Program-made: the position numbers and the translations under genes
Origin: CAWCOU01 sp963797335
Lineage (GTDB): Bacteria; Pseudomonadota; Gammaproteobacteria; JAURND01
Direction: 5' to 3'
Length of the DNA: 64,000 nt
Assembly: GCA_963797335.1 (NCBI GenBank)
Contig: CAWCOU010000006.1
Span: 62,001 to 126,000 of the forward strand
Shown here: one piece after another, positions 43,647-52,526 of the stretch
Numbering within the stretch: the stretch's first letter is position 1
Layout: each line of letters begins with the position of its first letter
Notes under the pieces: generated by a model
Database searches by the model: none
What the model saw: the letters and a program-made list of their open reading frames with translations, nothing else
Told to the model about the DNA's origin: nothing

Positions 43647-46028
43647 TTGAAATCAGCAAAATCCACCACCACTACGTTTGTCGAGTTGTTTCGTCGGCGC
43701 TTGCAAGATGGCCTGCTGCTGCTGGTCATCGCGTTCTCTTTATTCTTAATGCTAGCCTTGTTCACGCATGTGTCTTATGACCCAGGTTGGGCGCAATTGG
43801 GTAAAGACTTGCCGGTGATTAATGCCGGTGGCATGGTGGGTGCTTTGATTTCGGCCGGGTTGTTATATGTACTCGGCTATTTTGCTTATTTTATCCCGAT
43901 ATTACTTTGTTATGGTACGTTTTGGTATTTTCGGCATAGGCATGAATTGGCTAATGATTACCATCGCTATTTCCTGTTATTACGAGCCACCGGCATATTG
44001 TTTATCTTATTGCCTGGGTGCGCGCTGGCCAGTTTGCATTGGCGAACAACGACTCTATTGAGTGGCGGTGGTTGGTTAGGTAATTGGCTTGCCATTAAAA
44101 TGGTCGGGTCGTTTAATTACTCAGGCGGAAGTTTAATATTACTGGCCTTGTTTTTATGCGGCATTACCTTATTCTCGGGTTTCTCGTGGTTAAAAGTGGC
44201 TGATTTTCTGGGTGAGCAGGTTTGGTCTATCAGTGCTTGGTTTCAGCGCATTGCCCAACGAGTCGACGACTGGGCGGTTTCCTCCAGCGTTGATGAAGAG
44301 CGATTGCGCGAAGAAGAGTATGAGCCCCCCATCACCACGCCGCCTTCTCCCACTAAGATTAAACCGCAGATTATGCGGCTTGAACCCAAAATAAGTGCCA
44401 TAGCCACGGATATCGAAGCGGATGAGGATGAACCTTATATTCCATCGGCCAATCCTTTACCCAATCGAAAACCCTCTTTAATCATCCCTGCTGCCAAAAA
44501 AGTAAAATCAGAGGCTGTTATTTTTGAATCCTCCACTGATAATGCCTTGCCGCCATTAAATTTGCTAGACCCTGCCGATAACAGCCAGTTTCATGGTTAT
44601 AGTAATCAACAGTTAGAAGCGATCTCGCGGGATGTGGAGCTGCGGTTACAAGATTTTGGTATTCAAGTGAAAGTGGTGGCGGTGCACCCGGGACCAGTGG
44701 TGACGCGTTTTGAATTGCAACTGGCCGCGGGCACCAAGGTCAGCCGCATTACCGCATTGGCTAAAGATTTGGCGCGTTCTTTATCCGTCATCAGTGTCAG
44801 AGTCGTGGAAATTATTCCGGGTAAATCCGTGATTGGTTTGGAGTTACCGAATATCGATCGGGAAATTGTGCGATTACGTGAAATTGTAGCGGCAGATTTA
44901 TACCAAACGGCGGCTTCGCCACTGACATTGGCCATGGGTAAAGATATCTCCGGGCACCCGGTGACAGTTGATTTAGCGAAAATGCCGCATTTATTAGTGG
45001 CAGGCACCACCGGTTCTGGTAAATCGGTAGGTCTCAATGCCATGTTGCTCAGCTTGTTGTACAAGGCAACCCCTGCGCAGCTACGCATGATTTTAATTGA
45101 TCCCAAGATGTTGGAGCTTTCTATTTACGAGGGAATTCCGCATCTATTAACCCCTGTCGTCACGGATATGAAAGATGCGGCCAATGCGCTACGCTGGGCG
45201 GTGGCGGAGATGGATAGACGCTATCGATTGATGGCTGCTTTAGGTGTGCGTAATTTAATGGGTTATAACGCTAAAATAAAAGAAGGTATCGCAAAAGATC
45301 AACCGTTGCTGGATCCTTTCTTTCAACCCGGTTATGGTGATGAACCCACGCCTTTACAAGTTTTACCATACGTGGTGGTGTTGATCGATGAATTTGCCGA
45401 TATGATGATGTTGGTCGGCAAGAAGGTAGAAGAATTAATCGCTCGTATTGCTCAAAAAGCCCGGGCAGCGGGAATTCATTTGATATTGGCGACGCAACGT
45501 CCTTCTGTGGACGTGATTACTGGATTAATCAAAGCCAATATTCCAACACGTATTGCTTTTCAGGTTTCTTCGAAAATTGATTCTCGTACGATTTTAGATC
45601 AGCAAGGCGCCGAACAATTATTGGGTTATGGCGACATGTTATATTTGGCGCCAGGCACTGGAGTTCCCGTGCGTATTCATGGTGCATTTGTTGCCGATGA
45701 TGAAGTGCACCGTGTGGTGCAGGATTTGAAATCGCGTGGCCAGCCGCAATATTTGCCGGAAATATTGGCGGGTGAAGACAGTGAAGGAGGGGAGGGTGTC
45801 AATATAGATGGCAGTACGTTTACGGGTGAGCAAGATCCTTTGTACGATCAAGCGGTGCAGATGGTGATTGAGTCTCGACGCGCTTCGATTTCTCATGTGC
45901 AGCGTCGTTTAAAAATTGGCTATAACCGTGCGGCCAATATCGTGGAATCGATGGAAGCCGCAGGCGTGGTCAGCCGTATGGATTCTAATGGCTCGCGTGA
46001 GGTATTGGTAGCCAATCAAGCGGAATAG
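43647..46028 (+). CDS. ftsK: DNA translocase FtsK
   Basis: Septum-localised motor that segregates chromosome termini and aids XerCD recombination. 793 aa: four N-terminal membrane helices (residues ~20-180), an acidic/Pro-rich linker (~210-300), the motor with Walker A AGTTGSGKSVGLNAMLL and Walker B VVVLIDEFADMMM, and the gamma winged-helix domain (HVQRRLKIGYNRAANIVE) that reads KOPS. TTG at 43647 is the only start ahead of the first helix, with GGCAGG seven bases upstream. lolA, its usual neighbour, is absent. Confidence 0.95.
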   Translation: MKSAKSTTTTFVELFRRRLQDGLLLLVIAFSLFLMLALFTHVSYDPGWAQLGKDLPVINAGGMVGALISAGLLYVLGYFAYFIPILLCYGTFWYFRHRHELANDYHRYFLLLRATGILFILLPGCALASLHWRTTTLLSGGGWLGNWLAIKMVGSFNYSGGSLILLALFLCGITLFSGFSWLKVADFLGEQVWSISAWFQRIAQRVDDWAVSSSVDEERLREEEYEPPITTPPSPTKIKPQIMRLEPKISAIATDIEADEDEPYIPSANPLPNRKPSLIIPAAKKVKSEAVIFESSTDNALPPLNLLDPADNSQFHGYSNQQLEAISRDVELRLQDFGIQVKVVAVHPGPVVTRFELQLAAGTKVSRITALAKDLARSLSVISVRVVEIIPGKSVIGLELPNIDREIVRLREIVAADLYQTAASPLTLAMGKDISGHPVTVDLAKMPHLLVAGTTGSGKSVGLNAMLLSLLYKATPAQLRMILIDPKMLELSIYEGIPHLLTPVVTDMKDAANALRWAVAEMDRRYRLMAALGVRNLMGYNAKIKEGIAKDQPLLDPFFQPGYGDEPTPLQVLPYVVVLIDEFADMMMLVGKKVEELIARIAQKARAAGIHLILATQRPSVDVITGLIKANIPTRIAFQVSSKIDSRTILDQQGAEQLLGYGDMLYLAPGTGVPVRIHGAFVADDEVHRVVQDLKSRGQPQYLPEILAGEDSEGGEGVNIDGSTFTGEQDPLYDQAVQMVIESRRASISHVQRRLKIGYNRAANIVESMEAAGVVSRMDSNGSREVLVANQAE

Positions 46029-46091
46029 GTTAGGATGACCTGCACTTTTTAAAGGACAGTTAATTCTATAATCTATACCGAGTATTTTATA

Positions 46092-46874
46092 ATGACAGAT
46101 TCCCCATTATTCCTGATTAAACAAGCATTTCAAAAAAATTTTAATTACGCAGAAAATGGTAGAAAAAGATTTTTTAATAAAGCTACGCGCGTGACATTTG
46201 AATTCTTTGAAAATGCAAACTTAACCGCCAGCCTTACTGCCGAAGCAGATGGGCTTAGCAAAAAAATTGCTGGAGCTGAAAACTATACTCAAATGATTAA
46301 CGCAATCCTGGATGGTGTTGTCAACGTATATTATGAACGCATTTTTCATAAGAAAGACCGTGCTGGCTTTGAAGCGTGTTTAATTAAGGCCTTAAGGGCT
46401 ATAAAAACAGCAATAAAAGATGCGGATTATCGGTTTGAAAGTTGCAAGTTGCAGTCAAAAATAGTGATTAAGGATCTAGAGAATCTTATTTGCCGAATAA
46501 ATGCACTTCCCTTTGAGGACATAGAAATCGGCAATAGCGCCATCGTTTTTAAACAATTTTTTAGAGATTTTCTCAAAGATGGCTTCTGCAGAGATGCTAT
46601 TTCTCCTAAATTTAACGCCCGTAGCCTTTATCACTTTCTGCCGCCGATATCATGGCCTAGCGACTCATTATTTAATCCACAGTCTTGGGCTCCTGTCACT
46701 GCGGAAGACCTTTCTCAAATACTTGAGACCCCTGCTTTTAAGTCTAAACTCATAGGAGGGTGCGGCTTGAATAATGAGTTGTTCGACCAACATAATACGC
46801 GAGCATTAGCTGAAATTGTTTTGGATCAACATCATATTCCATCTCCACTTATTAGCGAGATTAACTCTTTCTAG
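46092..46874 (+). CDS. Hypothetical protein, 260 aa
   Basis: Soluble, helix-rich protein with no signal peptide or membrane segment; no family recognised. The N-terminal half is charged (KKIAGAENYTQMINAILDGV), the C-terminal third contains NARSLYHFLPPISWP. It lies 63 bases after ftsK and 13 bases before a beta-lactamase-fold gene, and probably forms an accessory pair with it. Base composition is more AT-rich than ftsK, in line with acquisition. The ATG lacks a good ribosome binding site. Confidence 0.6.
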   Translation: MTDSPLFLIKQAFQKNFNYAENGRKRFFNKATRVTFEFFENANLTASLTAEADGLSKKIAGAENYTQMINAILDGVVNVYYERIFHKKDRAGFEACLIKALRAIKTAIKDADYRFESCKLQSKIVIKDLENLICRINALPFEDIEIGNSAIVFKQFFRDFLKDGFCRDAISPKFNARSLYHFLPPISWPSDSLFNPQSWAPVTAEDLSQILETPAFKSKLIGGCGLNNELFDQHNTRALAEIVLDQHHIPSPLISEINSF

Positions 46875-46887
46875 ATGGGTCTCAATA

Positions 46888-48537
46888 ATGACAGATAAAA
46901 AACGAGAACAACAACACCCAAGAGATCATAAGGCACTTGCAGAAAAACTCCAACAATACGTGGCACCGCGTTTAAAAATTAAAGATGCATTAAATAGCGT
47001 GGCATTGGTGACTTCGCCTGAAGGAGATATCTTTGAATCAGCTCGCGGTTATGCTGATCAACCGCGGGCTAAGCCACTGATCCGTGATGCCCAATTTCTG
47101 GCCGGATCTATTGCCAAACATTTTACCGCGGTTGCATTAGTGACAGCGCTTCATGATCAGGCACTTAGGGAACACAAAGCCCTTGGTCATTCCCCAGACA
47201 AGCTTAAACAGGCGATTCAACACAAACTTCACCAACCTTTGAGCCATTATCTTAATCCAAAAGATTCTATTTGGAATGGACGAATGCCAGATTGGGCAAA
47301 GACAGTAACACTGCATGAATTAATGACTCACACTTCGGGTCTGCCATGTTTCAAGAGTATCGATGAAAAAGCAACGGATAAGCTTCATAAAAAACTAAAC
47401 TGTCCATTGAGCGAGTTTGTTGATCTCTTTAAAGACAGAGGTGGTCCCTGGGATTCACCGCAAAAAGAACGGCCTTTTCTCTATGCTAATTCTAATTATC
47501 TGTTGGCAGGTTATGTGGCCATGCAGGTTTTAAAAAGCGATCCGGAAGCATTTTTAGAAGACTTTTTTGATCCTCTTTTTAAAAAATTAGGGATGCTTAA
47601 TACCGGTCTTCCTAGCAAAAAATGCCTAGGGGATTTAAGAAAGGATCCGCGTTATAACCGATTGGTATTTGCACATCTCGTCGATCTTGATCAAGATTCT
47701 TCGGTACGAGTTCAATATGCTCATACAGTTGCTAAATCACTGGGTAAACCTAACTTTGAGGAAATGTTTCTCCCTTTTGCTTCGGGTAACTTAGTGACAA
47801 CGGCGGCCGATCTGGCGATATGGTGCCGTGCGCTCTGTGGTGGAAGTCCACATATTCCCGCCGTTGTTTCTGAAATTATTCAAGCAAAAGATAGCCATAT
47901 AAAATTTGAGCGTGGCCCTGGGTATTGTGGTTATGGTCTTGTTCGCCATGAAAAAGAGAATCAAATTCAATTTTATGTGATTCACGGAAGTGTTCGTGGG
48001 TTTTTTGCTTCTGCAGCCTATTACCCTGAACAGGAAATATGCTATGTAGAACTGACCAATATGAATCGAGATCGGGGGCCATATGGAATATTAGGGGATG
48101 TTCGTTGCTGCCTTACCCCCATTATTCATGATCATTTATGGCCATCTAAACAGTCAACATCTAGTAAAAAAAATTGGCTGGTCATTGCTGGCGGCGGGCT
48201 TGCCATGTTTGCCTTATATCATCAATTTTTAAGCCAGAAATCCGCAGATGTCAGCACCAGCCTCATCACCCCATCGACAGGGGATTTGTTTGGGTTTTTT
48301 GCTGGTTTAACCTCCCTGATTGGTTGGCCAGCTGTCACACCAACAGCCCAAGTTCCAAGCTTGCCAAGCGAAACATTAAAGATTGAGCCAGTTGATAAGT
48401 TTGAGTCAAATCCATTCGTATCAAAAATCCCTAGGGATACCTGCACAATGTTCTCCGCTCCAAGTGGAGCGCACACAGCCGAGCAAGAAGAAGCCATTCG
48501 TCAAGACCCAGCGCCAAGAAGAGTGATGCAGGATTGA
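46888..48537 (+). CDS. Beta-lactamase-fold serine hydrolase with C-terminal membrane anchor
   Basis: About 549 aa. The beta-lactamase/class C penicillin-binding family (pfam00144) triad is visible: AGSIAKHF (SxxK), LYANSNYLLAG (YxN) and VIHGSVRGF (HxG-like). MTHTSGLPC is the typical following block. There is no N-terminal signal peptide; instead a hydrophobic helix (NWLVIAGGGLAMFALYHQFL) lies near residue ~430, then a ~95-residue low-complexity tail. An N-terminus without a signal and a late anchor fit a cytosolic or type IV-secreted enzyme better than a periplasmic one. ATG 46888 begins the conserved part; an upstream TTG-type extension is unlikely. Confidence 0.75.
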   Translation: MTDKKREQQHPRDHKALAEKLQQYVAPRLKIKDALNSVALVTSPEGDIFESARGYADQPRAKPLIRDAQFLAGSIAKHFTAVALVTALHDQALREHKALGHSPDKLKQAIQHKLHQPLSHYLNPKDSIWNGRMPDWAKTVTLHELMTHTSGLPCFKSIDEKATDKLHKKLNCPLSEFVDLFKDRGGPWDSPQKERPFLYANSNYLLAGYVAMQVLKSDPEAFLEDFFDPLFKKLGMLNTGLPSKKCLGDLRKDPRYNRLVFAHLVDLDQDSSVRVQYAHTVAKSLGKPNFEEMFLPFASGNLVTTAADLAIWCRALCGGSPHIPAVVSEIIQAKDSHIKFERGPGYCGYGLVRHEKENQIQFYVIHGSVRGFFASAAYYPEQEICYVELTNMNRDRGPYGILGDVRCCLTPIIHDHLWPSKQSTSSKKNWLVIAGGGLAMFALYHQFLSQKSADVSTSLITPSTGDLFGFFAGLTSLIGWPAVTPTAQVPSLPSETLKIEPVDKFESNPFVSKIPRDTCTMFSAPSGAHTAEQEEAIRQDPAPRRVMQD

Positions 48538-48547
48538 CTCCCCTTTC

Positions 48548-49753
48548 TTAAACTTGACTCGCACAATCGTCTTTGGCAAATGGCACAATTTCTTCGGTAA
48601 CTCGCCACATAAAAAAAATGTTTAGCAGCGCACAAACGCCCATTGTTAACACAATGGGCATCAATGTTTCATTAGCAACCCAAACAGAAATGGCACTCAT
48701 ACAACCATCCATGGCTAACTGAATAGTTCCTAGCAACCCTGCAGCTGCACCGCTTGATTTAGGATAAAATTGTAAATAACAAGCTTGAACATTAGGTGTA
48801 ATCGCGCCTAGAGATCCTACTGCCAACATCAATCCAGGCACGACAAGATAAATGCTTGGGTGTATAGCTACTATTAAAATCAAAAAGAATACCGCTAGAA
48901 TTTGCACGACTACAGCCTTAAATAAAATTCTAATAGGTTCAAACCAATGCATCAAGAATCGACTCAAACGATTCATAAACGCCATAGTAATAATATTACA
49001 AAGGAAAAATATCGAAAAACTAAAGTTGCTAACGACAAAATATTTTTGATAGATAAAAGAAGCATGTGCAATAAAAATGAACATAATGCTGTGTGAAAAA
49101 GATTGCAGCAGAATAAATGGAAGCGCTATTTTAAGCTTTAGCACCTCTCTATATTGACGAATAAAGTTAGTGACTATGACTGTTTTTTTTGGTTTTAAAT
49201 TAGTGCCAGAAAAAATGAAAAGTTTTGTCAAAATTAAAACTAATACGCCATAGCAAGCTAAGAATCCAAAAATCCCACGCCAACTGCTAAACAATAAAAT
49301 TAAGCTACCAATACTGGGTGCAATAGCCGGTGCAATAACCATCATTAAGCCAATTAAACTAAATAGTTTTGCTGCCTCAAGCCCTTCGGTACGATCTCGC
49401 ACAATGGCAGGTACAGACACCAGAGCCCATCCACCGCCAAATGCTTGTAAGATGCGCAGTGCCAATAATTCGGTTAAATTAGTGCTAAATGTCAGTAAAA
49501 GACTGGCTAAAATAAATAAGCTTAAGCCTAGAATCATCACCTTATCGCGCCCCCATCGATCTGATAATGGCCCACCGAAAAACTGGCCAATGGCTAAACC
49601 AAACATATACATACTGACGCTCAATCCCAGGGTATTAATGTCAATATGCATGGTTTTTGCAAGATAAGGAAAGGAGGGTAAATAAGTGTCAATTGCGAAC
49701 GGCGCCAGCGCCACGGCAAAAGCCAATATAATAGCCAGTTTCAGATGGTTCAT
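48548..49753 (-). CDS. Bcr/CflA-family MFS drug efflux transporter
   Basis: 401 aa, 12 hydrophobic helices. IDTYLPSFPYLAKTM at the N-terminus and the motif A region GPLSDRWGRDKVM are typical of DHA1 Bcr/CflA pumps, as is RILQAFGGGWALVSVPAIVRD. Divergent from a MarR-family gene with a 79-bp shared control region, so repression by that regulator is likely. Confidence 0.9.
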   Translation of the reverse strand: MNHLKLAIILAFAVALAPFAIDTYLPSFPYLAKTMHIDINTLGLSVSMYMFGLAIGQFFGGPLSDRWGRDKVMILGLSLFILASLLLTFSTNLTELLALRILQAFGGGWALVSVPAIVRDRTEGLEAAKLFSLIGLMMVIAPAIAPSIGSLILLFSSWRGIFGFLACYGVLVLILTKLFIFSGTNLKPKKTVIVTNFIRQYREVLKLKIALPFILLQSFSHSIMFIFIAHASFIYQKYFVVSNFSFSIFFLCNIITMAFMNRLSRFLMHWFEPIRILFKAVVVQILAVFFLILIVAIHPSIYLVVPGLMLAVGSLGAITPNVQACYLQFYPKSSGAAAGLLGTIQLAMDGCMSAISVWVANETLMPIVLTMGVCALLNIFFMWRVTEEIVPFAKDDCASQV

Positions 49754-49800
49754 GATAAAATCTCATTTTTATAAGCGAATAGTTAATTATGTTTCATTTG

Positions 49801-49815
49801 GTTGATAAAGTCAAC
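49801..49815. promoter_or_regulatory. Candidate MarR operator
   Basis: GTTGA-TAAAG-TCAAC in the divergent control region, 18 bases before the marR-like start. Short perfect arms with a 5-bp spacer are compatible with a winged-helix dimer site that would control both genes. Confidence 0.45.
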
Positions 49816-49832
49816 TAGTTCGAGGGTAGATT

Positions 49833-50282
49833 ATGTCTTCTGATATTGCTATTGAATTATCCAAGATGCTCAGTAACTTAATTACGTTTTATAAATCTTG
49901 TTTGGCTCAGAAGCTTAAAGAGCAGGGTTTTTCTTTGGCTCCCCCAGACATTAAGTTATTAAATTATTTACAAGAAAACCCTGGGATTAGCCTCCAAAAA
50001 CTCGCCACTGTTACTATCAGAGATAAAGCGCAGATAACACGCAAGGTAAAAGAATTAGAAAAGAAGAAAATCCTCTTTCGACAAAAAGATGCACATGACA
50101 GTCGCAGCTATCAATTATTCTTGACCAAAGAAGGCAGCCAACTGCAGATTAAAACAAAGGTGCTCAGAACGAAAGTACTGCAAGATTTATACGCGAATTT
50201 ATCGAAGGATGAACAAAAAAAATTATTGAAATTACTGGAAAAGTGCTTAAAAGACATGGTACTAACTGATTTAACTGATTAA
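49833..50282 (+). CDS. MarR-family transcriptional regulator
   Basis: 149 aa winged-helix repressor. The DNA-binding part holds ISLQKLATVTIRDKAQITRKVKELEKK (helix-turn-helix; the stretch is split here as two blocks, ISLQKLATVTIR and DKAQITRKVKELEKK) and the wing HDSRSYQLFLTKEG with the D-x-R usual in MarR. Flanking helices form the dimer interface. Likely controls the divergent Bcr/CflA pump. Confidence 0.88.
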   Translation: MSSDIAIELSKMLSNLITFYKSCLAQKLKEQGFSLAPPDIKLLNYLQENPGISLQKLATVTIRDKAQITRKVKELEKKKILFRQKDAHDSRSYQLFLTKEGSQLQIKTKVLRTKVLQDLYANLSKDEQKKLLKLLEKCLKDMVLTDLTD

Positions 50283-50458
50283 TATTCATTTTTTTGGCAG
50301 CCTTAATCATATCTTCATCTGCTGTAGCGAGACTAGGAATATTCTTTTTCTGTATAAATTCTTAAATGCAATGTCGCGGGTTCGTAATCTAATGTGCCCG
50401 GTTCGTTTAAATTCCATTTTGCAAATGCGGATATATCTAAATAGACACTATCGTTCAT
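50283..50458 (-). pseudogene. Remnant of a VapC-like PIN toxin gene
   Basis: From the ATG at 50458, overlapping the antitoxin gene by 11 bases as vapC usually does, it reads MNDSVYLDISAFAKWNLNEPG, the start of a PIN domain with the first catalytic Asp, but stops after 41 codons. In another frame downstream the PIN-like end PSLATADEDMIKAAKKMNI is readable. The middle (~70 codons) is missing and the frame is broken, so no active toxin is made. Confidence 0.65.
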
Positions 50459-50675
50459 CACGTTCGTCTCTGAGCAGCTTCTCAGAATAGGTAGACAGTT
50501 TTTTGGTCAAACGATGAAGTTCCTCATGGGTGGGTCGCCTATGTTTCCCTTTTATAGGTATAATACGTGCTATTGCTTTGCCATGTTTTGTTATGATTAT
50601 TTCATTAGTAATGCACAGAATCTCGTCTAGGCGACCCAATGCACCGCGAACTTCGCGAATACTTAAGGTTTGCAT
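50448..50675 (-). CDS. Phd/YefM-type antitoxin
   Basis: 75 aa. SIREVRGALGRLDEILCITNEIIITKHGKAIARIIP is the Phd/YefM DNA-binding fold (blocks SIREVRGALG and IIITKHGKAIARIIP), followed by a charged C-terminal toxin-binding tail. The ATG at 50675 has AGGAG eight bases upstream. Its toxin partner is decayed, but a palindrome typical of autoregulation lies just upstream. Confidence 0.8.
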   Translation of the reverse strand: MQTLSIREVRGALGRLDEILCITNEIIITKHGKAIARIIPIKGKHRRPTHEELHRLTKKLSTYSEKLLRDERDER

Positions 50676-50689
50676 TAGTTTCTCCTCAT

Positions 50690-50716
50690 GTGCCACAATT
50701 TTTAATATTGTAGCAC
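50690..50716. promoter_or_regulatory. Palindromic operator before the antitoxin gene
   Basis: GTGCCACAAT-N7-ATTGTAGCAC has 10-bp arms with one mismatch, 15 bases upstream of the start at 50675. It fits autoregulation by the Phd-type antitoxin. Confidence 0.55.
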
Positions 50717-50762
50717 AATGAGGGAAGACCAGAGCTAGTTCAGAGAGGTATTTTTTGCCTGG

Positions 50763-50791
50763 TTGACATAAAATGTAAGATGTACTACAAT
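50763..50791 (+). promoter_or_regulatory. Sigma-70 promoter of the intact TA module
   Basis: TTGACA (50763-50768), exactly 17 bases, then TACAAT (50786-50791). It lies 27 bases before the antitoxin start at 50819 and is the closest match to the consensus seen in the window. Confidence 0.75.
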
Positions 50792-50818
50792 TTATATATA
50801 CTTAATGAGGAAACTGCC

Positions 50819-51064
50819 ATGCAACAAGTGAGCCTCCGCGAAGCAAACCAGCATCTTTCTCGCTATATCGATGAGGTAGAGCAGGGGACTGAAATTATTA
50901 TCACCAAACGCGGTCAACCCGTAGCTCGGTTACTTCCTATCGACAAAAGACGTAAATTAACTCCTACACAGCAGAAAACATGGCACAACTTGCTAAGCAA
51001 ACTGCGTAAAGGTTATCCCTTAGGTAAAGAAAAATTTAATCGCGATCGCGCCCATGAACGTTGA
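50819..51064 (+). CDS. Phd/YefM-type antitoxin
   Basis: 81 aa. VSLREANQHLSRYIDEVEQG and IIITKRGQPVARLLP are the family DNA-binding blocks; the tail is basic and binds the toxin. GAGG precedes the ATG at 50819; the in-frame ATG at 50780 lies inside the promoter, so is excluded. It overlaps the toxin gene by 11 bases. Confidence 0.88.
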   Translation: MQQVSLREANQHLSRYIDEVEQGTEIIITKRGQPVARLLPIDKRRKLTPTQQKTWHNLLSKLRKGYPLGKEKFNRDRAHER

Positions 51065-51494
51065 GCGTATTACGCTGGACACCAACATCCTTATTTATGC
51101 AGCAAATGCCGATGCGGGTGAACGTCATCATTTGGCTATCAAAGTTTTGGAACGCGCCATTCTATGCGATTGCATGTTAACTCTTCAGTCACTTAGTGAA
51201 TTTTTTGCCGTTGTGACCCGCAAAGGTATGCTGTCGCCCACTGTAGCCGCTGATCACGTTCAGGAATTATCAGAAGTTTTTCCAATTATCACGGCTAACC
51301 AACGTAGCTTAAAATTAGCCATGAGCGCAGTAAATAAACAAAAAATGTCTTTTTGGGATGCCATGTTATGGGCTACTGCGCACGACGCTGGCGTTACCAT
51401 CTTGCTCAGCGAGGATTTTCAGCATGAGCAGCTCATTAAGCGCGTTAGAATAATTAATCCTTTAGTGCCCAATGATTTTTGGTGCGTTGTGTAG
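51054..51494 (+). CDS. vapC: VapC-like PIN-domain ribonuclease toxin
   Basis: 146 aa. PIN acidic residues are all present: LDTNILIY (Asp near 9), SLSEFFAV (Glu), SFWDAMLW (Asp) and LLSEDFQH (Asp). Such toxins cleave tRNA or rRNA when the antitoxin is lost. It starts inside the antitoxin gene. Unlike the remnant at 50283-50458 it looks fully active. Confidence 0.88.
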   Translation: MNVERITLDTNILIYAANADAGERHHLAIKVLERAILCDCMLTLQSLSEFFAVVTRKGMLSPTVAADHVQELSEVFPIITANQRSLKLAMSAVNKQKMSFWDAMLWATAHDAGVTILLSEDFQHEQLIKRVRIINPLVPNDFWCVV

Positions 51495-51580
51495 GAGATC
51501 CCTCACAGTGCTCGGGATGACGTGGGGAGTTGCGATTTTTGGCAATACCGGTAGTCAATCAATTCTAGTATTGTGTTGGG

Positions 51581-52504
51581 TTATCGGCCTAGTGTGTCTT
51601 TTACGCTGAGGGGTAGGTGAGCGGCTTCTTGTTCTTCCTCATCGATGAGTTGCAAACGTTTAATCCGTAAAATGCCTTGGCCGGTTAATACTTCAATTAT
51701 ACTCGATTGCTTTTTTATTATACGTCCGGGAACTACGCCAACGTAATTTGGCTGAATTTCGGGTAATTCTGTTGCCAAGATGAACAAGCGTTTACCTTTG
51801 AAGGTGGTATAGGCGCCTGGGAAGGGATGGGTCAGACCCCTGACTAGATTATGGATTTGCAAGGCGCTGTGATGCCAATTGATTAGACCATCTTCTGGTG
51901 TTCTTTTGCAGGTATAAGTGGCTTTGGTTTCGTCTTGGGCAACAGACTTTACCTTTCCGGCTGCCAATGCTGGTAAATTTTTGATGAGGATGCGTTCATA
52001 TAAAGTGATTAGGCGTTCATCTACCGTTTTGGCAGTATCATCCAGGGTAATATCGATTGCTTCTTGATCGACAATAGGGCCTGAATCCATGCCCTGATCA
52101 ATATAGAATAAGGTGACGCCGGTTTGAGTTTCGCCATTGATAATAGCCCAATTCATAGGGGCGAAGCCTCGGTATTTAGGTAGCAAGGAGTCGTGTAAAA
52201 TCAATGTGCCGTGTTTGGGTATGGAATAAGCTGGCTCATCAATTAAATATCGCCAGCCCACGGCAAATGCGATGTCGGGTTTTAAAGAAATCAATAATTC
52301 TTTATAGTCAGCTGGTTTTATTTGTGAGGAATAAAAAATAGGGATGTGGTGTTCTTGAGCAAGGGCGGTGATGTGAGGATGGTAAGCCTCTTCATGAGCG
52401 TCTTCTATCAGGCAGAGAATGCCACAGATGTTCGCTTTAGCAGCGATTAATGCTTTAAGCACAGCATAGCCCCGTCGAGAGGCTAGGAATAAAAATAGAG
52501 TCAT
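51581..52504 (-). CDS. Formyltransferase, ArnA N-domain / Fmt-like
   Basis: 307 aa. Uses 10-formyl-tetrahydrofolate to formylate an amino sugar or similar amine. LHDSLLPKYRGFAPMNWAI with the catalytic His and the following D-x-G (IDQGMDSGPIV) match the formyltransferase fold, with an OB-like C-terminal domain. The usual catalytic Asn two residues before the His (NLHGSLLP in ArnA, NVHGSLLP in Fmt) is Ile here (LILHDSLLP), as in the folate hydrolase FDH branch. Unlike ArnA there is no dehydrogenase domain. It follows ArnC- and ArnD-like genes on the same strand (gap 22), which are broken. Confidence 0.82.
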   Translation of the reverse strand: MTLFLFLASRRGYAVLKALIAAKANICGILCLIEDAHEEAYHPHITALAQEHHIPIFYSSQIKPADYKELLISLKPDIAFAVGWRYLIDEPAYSIPKHGTLILHDSLLPKYRGFAPMNWAIINGETQTGVTLFYIDQGMDSGPIVDQEAIDITLDDTAKTVDERLITLYERILIKNLPALAAGKVKSVAQDETKATYTCKRTPEDGLINWHHSALQIHNLVRGLTHPFPGAYTTFKGKRLFILATELPEIQPNYVGVVPGRIIKKQSSIIEVLTGQGILRIKRLQLIDEEEQEAAHLPLSVKDTLGR

Positions 52505-52526
52505 CGTTTCATTTCCGCGAAGATAG

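Noticed and set aside
51495..51580. Possible small gene or RNA between vapC and the formyltransferase gene
   Set aside because: The gap is 86 bp between convergent genes with no hairpin, reading frame or RNA-like structure that I could support.
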